From Streptomyces sp. NBC_01497 (GTDB lineage: Bacteria; Actinomycetota; Actinomycetes; Streptomycetales; Streptomycetaceae), in NCBI RefSeq assembly GCF_036250695.1, contig NZ_CP109427.1, positions 4,588,001-4,652,000 of the forward strand: a DNA stretch of 64,000 nucleotides, written 5' to 3'. Shown piece by piece: positions 61,601 to 64,000 of the stretch. The position numbers were made by a program, and so were the translations under genes. Within the stretch, counting starts at the first letter, position 1. Each line of letters opens with the position of its first letter. Under the pieces are notes generated by a model that saw nothing but the letters and a program-made list of their open reading frames with translations, was not told the origin of the DNA and ran no database searches.

Positions 61601-64000
61601 CCACGGCCATCGTCTCCCCGCGCGCCACCGTGGATCGGCGCGCTGACGCGCTCGACCAGCTCGCGAAGGACGCGGGGATGTCGGGGCCCGCGCGCAACAT
61701 GTACACGACCGCGATCAAGGACGCGGCCAAGGGGAACGACTGGAGCGGCGCGACCCGCCATCTGTCCGAGTTCCGGCAGATGATCGACATGCGTGCGCTC
61801 AACCAGCGCATCGACGCGTTCAACAACCACGTCGCGGGCGGCTTCGACCGTCTCGGCGATCTGGGCGCGAACCGTGAGGACTGGCAGAGCAAGGTCGACG
61901 CCGTCGACGGCGCGCGCCGCAGCGGCGACCCGGACCTGATGGACAGCACGCTGCGCGAGTACACCAACTACGTCGAGCAGCACGTCCCGGCCGAGGTCCT
62001 GACCGGCAAGGACTCGGCACGCCCGTACGACTCCGACCTCGAACGCGTACGGCGCGAGATCGCCGAAGCCACCGGTTCGCGCGACGCGGACCGTCTCCAC
62101 AACGAGCTCCAGGATCTCCTGAAGACAGCCGCGTTGCGTGACCGGCTCGACCAGCTGCACTCGGGGGAGGACTCCGAGGAGGCGGCGCTGCGGCAGCGTC
62201 TCGCCAACGCGGCGACCCAGGAGGAGGCCGAGCGTGCGCTGAACCAGCTCGAAGAGCACCGCGAGCTGCAGGAGTTGCAGGACCGCATCAACCGGCTGAA
62301 CTCCGACGACGCGCCCGGCGACCACAGCGACGACAGCGGCACCGGCCATCCCCCCGGCTCGGACGAGGACCTCCAGGCCCGGCTGGCGAAGCTCCGCGGC
62401 GACCAGGACGAACGCACCCAGGAACTCCAGGAGCAGCTGGACCGCGCCGAGACCGAGGAGGAGTCCGAGCGCGCCCTCCAGGAACTCCAGGAGCACCGTG
62501 AGGACCAGGCACTCCAGGAACGCCTGGACCGGCTCAAGGAGTTCGACCCGTCCACCGGCCACGATGACGAGGGCCACAGCGGCGACATCCCCAGCGAGGA
62601 GGAGCTGAGGCAGCGCCTCGACGCCCTGCACGCCGGCGAGGACGATGCGAGGGCCGCCGAACTCCGCCAGCGTGCCCACGACGCGGAGACCGAAGAGGAG
62701 TCCGGGCGGGCCCTCCAGCAGCTGGAACAGCACCAGCAGAGCCAGGAGACCGCCCGCCAGGAACGGGCCGAGGAACTGCGCAACCGGCTCGACTCGCTGC
62801 ACGACCAGCACACCGAGGACCTGCTCAAGGGCAACCACGAGTCCGCGGCCCGCACCGGGCAGCGCATCGACGACGTACGGCAGCAGCTGGACGACACCCT
62901 CACCCATGACGAACGGATGCGGGCGCTCAACGAGGAACTGCGCCAGGGCGTCGACCGTCCCGAGGACACCGGCCGGCTCGACAGGATCGTCACCAAGGGC
63001 CTCGACCTCCAGGCCGGCGGCTCGGGAGAGCACAGCGGCGACGAGGCGGGGCCGGGTGAGAACGGCGGGGACAACCGCTCCCCGGACGAACTGGCGGATC
63101 TCCTCGACTCCCTGCCCACCCCGGGCGACCACCTCGACCTCCCGTCCGTGCCGCACGACCTGCCGTCGGTTCCGCACGACCTGCCGTCGGTTCCGCACGA
63201 CCTCCCGAACCTGCCCGGCGTCGATCATCTCGCGGCCCCGTCGACGACCCACGGCAGCGAGGAACACACCGGTGACACGGACGGCACGACGCGTCCGGAA
63301 CCCGTGGCGGCCCACGACAACTCCTCGTCGAACGAGAGCCCGGGGACCGGTCACGACGACGTACGCAGCGCCCCGGACGACGTGCGCACAGGTCCGCAGG
63401 ACGTACGGTCCGGGCACGGCAACGGCCCGTCGACGCAGCAGCACCCCGCCCCCCACACGGCACAGCCGGGCTCGGAGACACTCCAGCAGGAGCGTCCCCG
63501 CACGGACGAGGACACGCGGGACGACACCGACGACATCACGCTGCACCCCGTACCGAACGTGAGGGACCTGGACGACCTGCGCGCGGCGATCCAGGCGAAC
63601 TCCGACGAGACCACGCACGAGACCCCCGCCCCCGGCACGTCCACCTCCGGCGACCACGAGACGCCCGGCACAAGCCAGAGCTCCGGGACGCAGCACGGCG
63701 GCCAGGAAGAGACGACCGACCAGGGCGACCACGAGAACACCGCCGACGGCAACCAGACGTCCGGCGGCCACCAGGAGCCGCACGAGAGCCAGGAGCCGGG
63801 CGGGGGCCGTGAGTCCGGTGACCAGGACCGCTCGGGTGACCAGCAGGGCGGCGACCATCAAGGCGGCGGTGGCCGGGACGACCAGGGCAGTGGCGGCGAT
63901 CGCGACCGGCCGGGGACCTCGGACCACGAGGACGTGTCCGACGAGGAGAGCGTCTCGGAGGACGAGGCGCATCCCGCACAGGACGACGACGAGACCGTCC
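58678..64000 (+). CDS. giant T7SS-exported polymorphic-toxin-like protein, truncated by window edge
   Basis: At least 1774 codons, open to the right edge. ATG overlaps the previous stop (ATGA). Residues 1-110 (LPPALSWVSYLAVGQSWPKG, then DEDKLLELGRAWDEAA) match the N-terminal domain of CpnT-type proteins that carry toxins out by T7SS. Helical hydrophobic segments around 110-165 and a Gly-rich ISGAIGGGIFGGAAAF near 195-210 follow. From about 290 to 960 there is a Gly/Ser/Thr/Pro linker with Thr tracts. Residues 980-1450 are helical, Glu/Arg-rich coiled coil (REIAEATGSRDADRLHNELQ, and QELQEQLDRAETEEES). Then SVPHDLP repeats and a Gly/Asp/His-rich acidic tract. The C-terminus, where the toxin domain is usually found, lies beyond the window. 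Confidence 0.8.
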   Translation, partial: MSVNLPPALSWVSYLAVGQSWPKGDEDKLLELGRAWDEAAQQLVSIVDEISPAAAGVLNNVGGQVADEFKDFVQQLQANLPEMATSAKQLGDLGKNTGVQVEYSKYMILAQLIWLAAEIAQWAFFAPEAIPVMITAARVAVQMILRRLLISIATGVGMMLGMDAVIQSIQMLKGDRTKWSTQNTLQALESGAISGAIGGGIFGGAAAFVPKFEAGLIGKLALGGLTGITTTEAMDGIFGSSEGGLAGALSSGAIGALGGGGKRRFGGGDKTEVDPVDVHVPTGLDLNLPKPPDTPLIGPGLGGVPTPFDHSGLTTESGGGQNPGGESGSNAGTNGLPHTVSSGPADVTVETNTHTPASTPSTSTAGTHEPATVGGGNTTGAPEPSTSGFGSDTSNTSNSNAPSDTGFGSGTGTGTGTGTGSGTGTGTPHTETRTATEPPPATTGLSGFETTLKGPGTVTGPGTTTSGTTGSGTGTVSGTPGTGGGRTTTGPVTGTTGGGPAHAPGSGPTVTTSRGPDVTTTSQGPTETTGGGGTTDTSVPHTQQPVTESTQLPGGVQHTGGEQNTGGAHVTADPQSTGGPQNTGSHLPTMPDVPHTAPGAGTPVTDTTPVPHEPVTDSGGHSGSDQDLSLPSVPHTQPGSPGVHEPAANGGDMSGGSQDVPRTQVPVQVQDNGPGGQEQLTTGGPSAASGPHDGGDENLTFPNVPHTEPGAFDLHEPAPTGDGAHDGAEPVVLTDPTQTNQGSNQGPAQAQPAPQTQVRPGAGTGTGAQGTHQPPASGGNSPARPAATGQAGGPRPVTTDTHTPGTTDTSSNGPATTHGTTDTSTPSDTHETTNSTTTSTTTSTTSDGPATTHGTTDTSTPSDTHETTNTTTTTSSNGPTSTHGSADTNGPSHTSAGGGTEEAGHTAETPPARTPDESHPEDISTHDDTDAPNPHTTTSESSDADFAEALNSISAPTHDPGGGPDPLRDAPEAPTTAIVSPRATVDRRADALDQLAKDAGMSGPARNMYTTAIKDAAKGNDWSGATRHLSEFRQMIDMRALNQRIDAFNNHVAGGFDRLGDLGANREDWQSKVDAVDGARRSGDPDLMDSTLREYTNYVEQHVPAEVLTGKDSARPYDSDLERVRREIAEATGSRDADRLHNELQDLLKTAALRDRLDQLHSGEDSEEAALRQRLANAATQEEAERALNQLEEHRELQELQDRINRLNSDDAPGDHSDDSGTGHPPGSDEDLQARLAKLRGDQDERTQELQEQLDRAETEEESERALQELQEHREDQALQERLDRLKEFDPSTGHDDEGHSGDIPSEEELRQRLDALHAGEDDARAAELRQRAHDAETEEESGRALQQLEQHQQSQETARQERAEELRNRLDSLHDQHTEDLLKGNHESAARTGQRIDDVRQQLDDTLTHDERMRALNEELRQGVDRPEDTGRLDRIVTKGLDLQAGGSGEHSGDEAGPGENGGDNRSPDELADLLDSLPTPGDHLDLPSVPHDLPSVPHDLPSVPHDLPNLPGVDHLAAPSTTHGSEEHTGDTDGTTRPEPVAAHDNSSSNESPGTGHDDVRSAPDDVRTGPQDVRSGHGNGPSTQQHPAPHTAQPGSETLQQERPRTDEDTRDDTDDITLHPVPNVRDLDDLRAAIQANSDETTHETPAPGTSTSGDHETPGTSQSSGTQHGGQEETTDQGDHENTADGNQTSGGHQEPHESQEPGGGRESGDQDRSGDQQGGDHQGGGGRDDQGSGGDRDRPGTSDHEDVSDEESVSEDEAHPAQDDDETV
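61114..61284 (+). repeat. 105-bp Thr-rich direct repeats in the giant gene
   Basis: The block starting GGCCCCGCGACCACGCACGG at 61114 recurs at 61219 with few changes, separated by a tract of ACC/AGC codons. It encodes the unit GPATTHGTTDTSTPSDTHET. Low-complexity linker sequence. Confidence 0.7.
63145..63207 (+). repeat. 21-bp coding repeat (SVPHDLP)
   Basis: Three adjacent 21-bp units encode SVPHDLP (63145-63165, 63166-63186, 63187-63207). Confidence 0.8.

Noticed and set aside
60193..63972. Minus-strand frame of about 1259 codons opposite the giant T7SS gene
   Set aside because: Composition is Val/Leu/Arg low complexity created by the antisense of Asp/Glu/Gln-rich coding sequence. The plus strand has the coupled ATG, recognisable N-terminal domain and coiled coil.

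Overview
The window is a very GC-rich actinobacterial chromosome segment. GC-rich third codon positions, GTG/TTG starts, four-base ATGA/GTGA gene overlaps, many leaderless genes, and clear bldG, lysine-tailed topA and Streptomyces-type type VII secretion (T7SS) genes point to Streptomyces or a close relative.

Region 1 (about 0.4-25 kb, core). A HAD-type phosphatase-like membrane protein diverges from the conserved actinobacterial helicase/secretion neighbourhood. This holds a Tad/Flp-type pilus operon (CpaE-like, CpaF ATPase, TadB- and TadC-like membrane proteins, a tiny DUF4244 pilin, TadE- and TadG-like minor pilins) and a convergent DECH-box helicase of the YprA/MrfA type. Next come bldG (anti-sigma antagonist) with its anti-sigma partner, a small lipoprotein, a two-domain SAM methyltransferase, topA, an unusual membrane-transporter/thymidylate-kinase/coiled-coil fusion, the DNA polymerase III delta' gene, a lipoprotein tripeptidyl-peptidase-like hydrolase, and tRNA-Thr(CGT) with a strong terminator.

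Region 2 (about 25-37 kb, accessory). After the tRNA come unrelated short transcription units: a family-1 glycosyltransferase, a sugar nucleotidyltransferase-like enzyme, an orphan secreted protein, a TetR/DHA2-efflux pair with paired palindromic operators, a GNAT acetyltransferase, a CGNR zinc-finger regulator, a 65-residue protein, a Tat-exported epoxide-hydrolase-like enzyme, a Methyltransf_19 family methyltransferase and a MarR regulator. The CGNR regulator, the small gene and the hydrolase each carry the same 23-bp CGTCACC-N9-GGTGACG operator at their promoters, which defines a probable local regulon.

Region 3 (about 37-64 kb). A long co-oriented T7SS locus: eccC, eccD, eccB, a large Pro/Ala-rich protein with an ADP-ribosyltransferase-like C-terminus (interrupted by an apparent 1-base frameshift near 46.47 kb), a beta-helix/tandem-AAA protein, two WXG100 proteins, and a series of presumed substrates or accessory proteins. 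These include an EspC-like protein, a 1343-residue repeat protein with a WXG-like head, a YbaB-like protein and a WXG-like protein with perfect 46-residue repeats. Last is a giant secreted protein with a CpnT-like N-terminal domain that runs off the right edge; its C-terminus, where a toxin domain would be expected, is not in the window. Mycosin and an evident EccE are not in the window either.

Short GC-rich tandem repeats sit between genes in several places. No insertion sequence, integrase, CRISPR array, rRNA or replication origin was seen.
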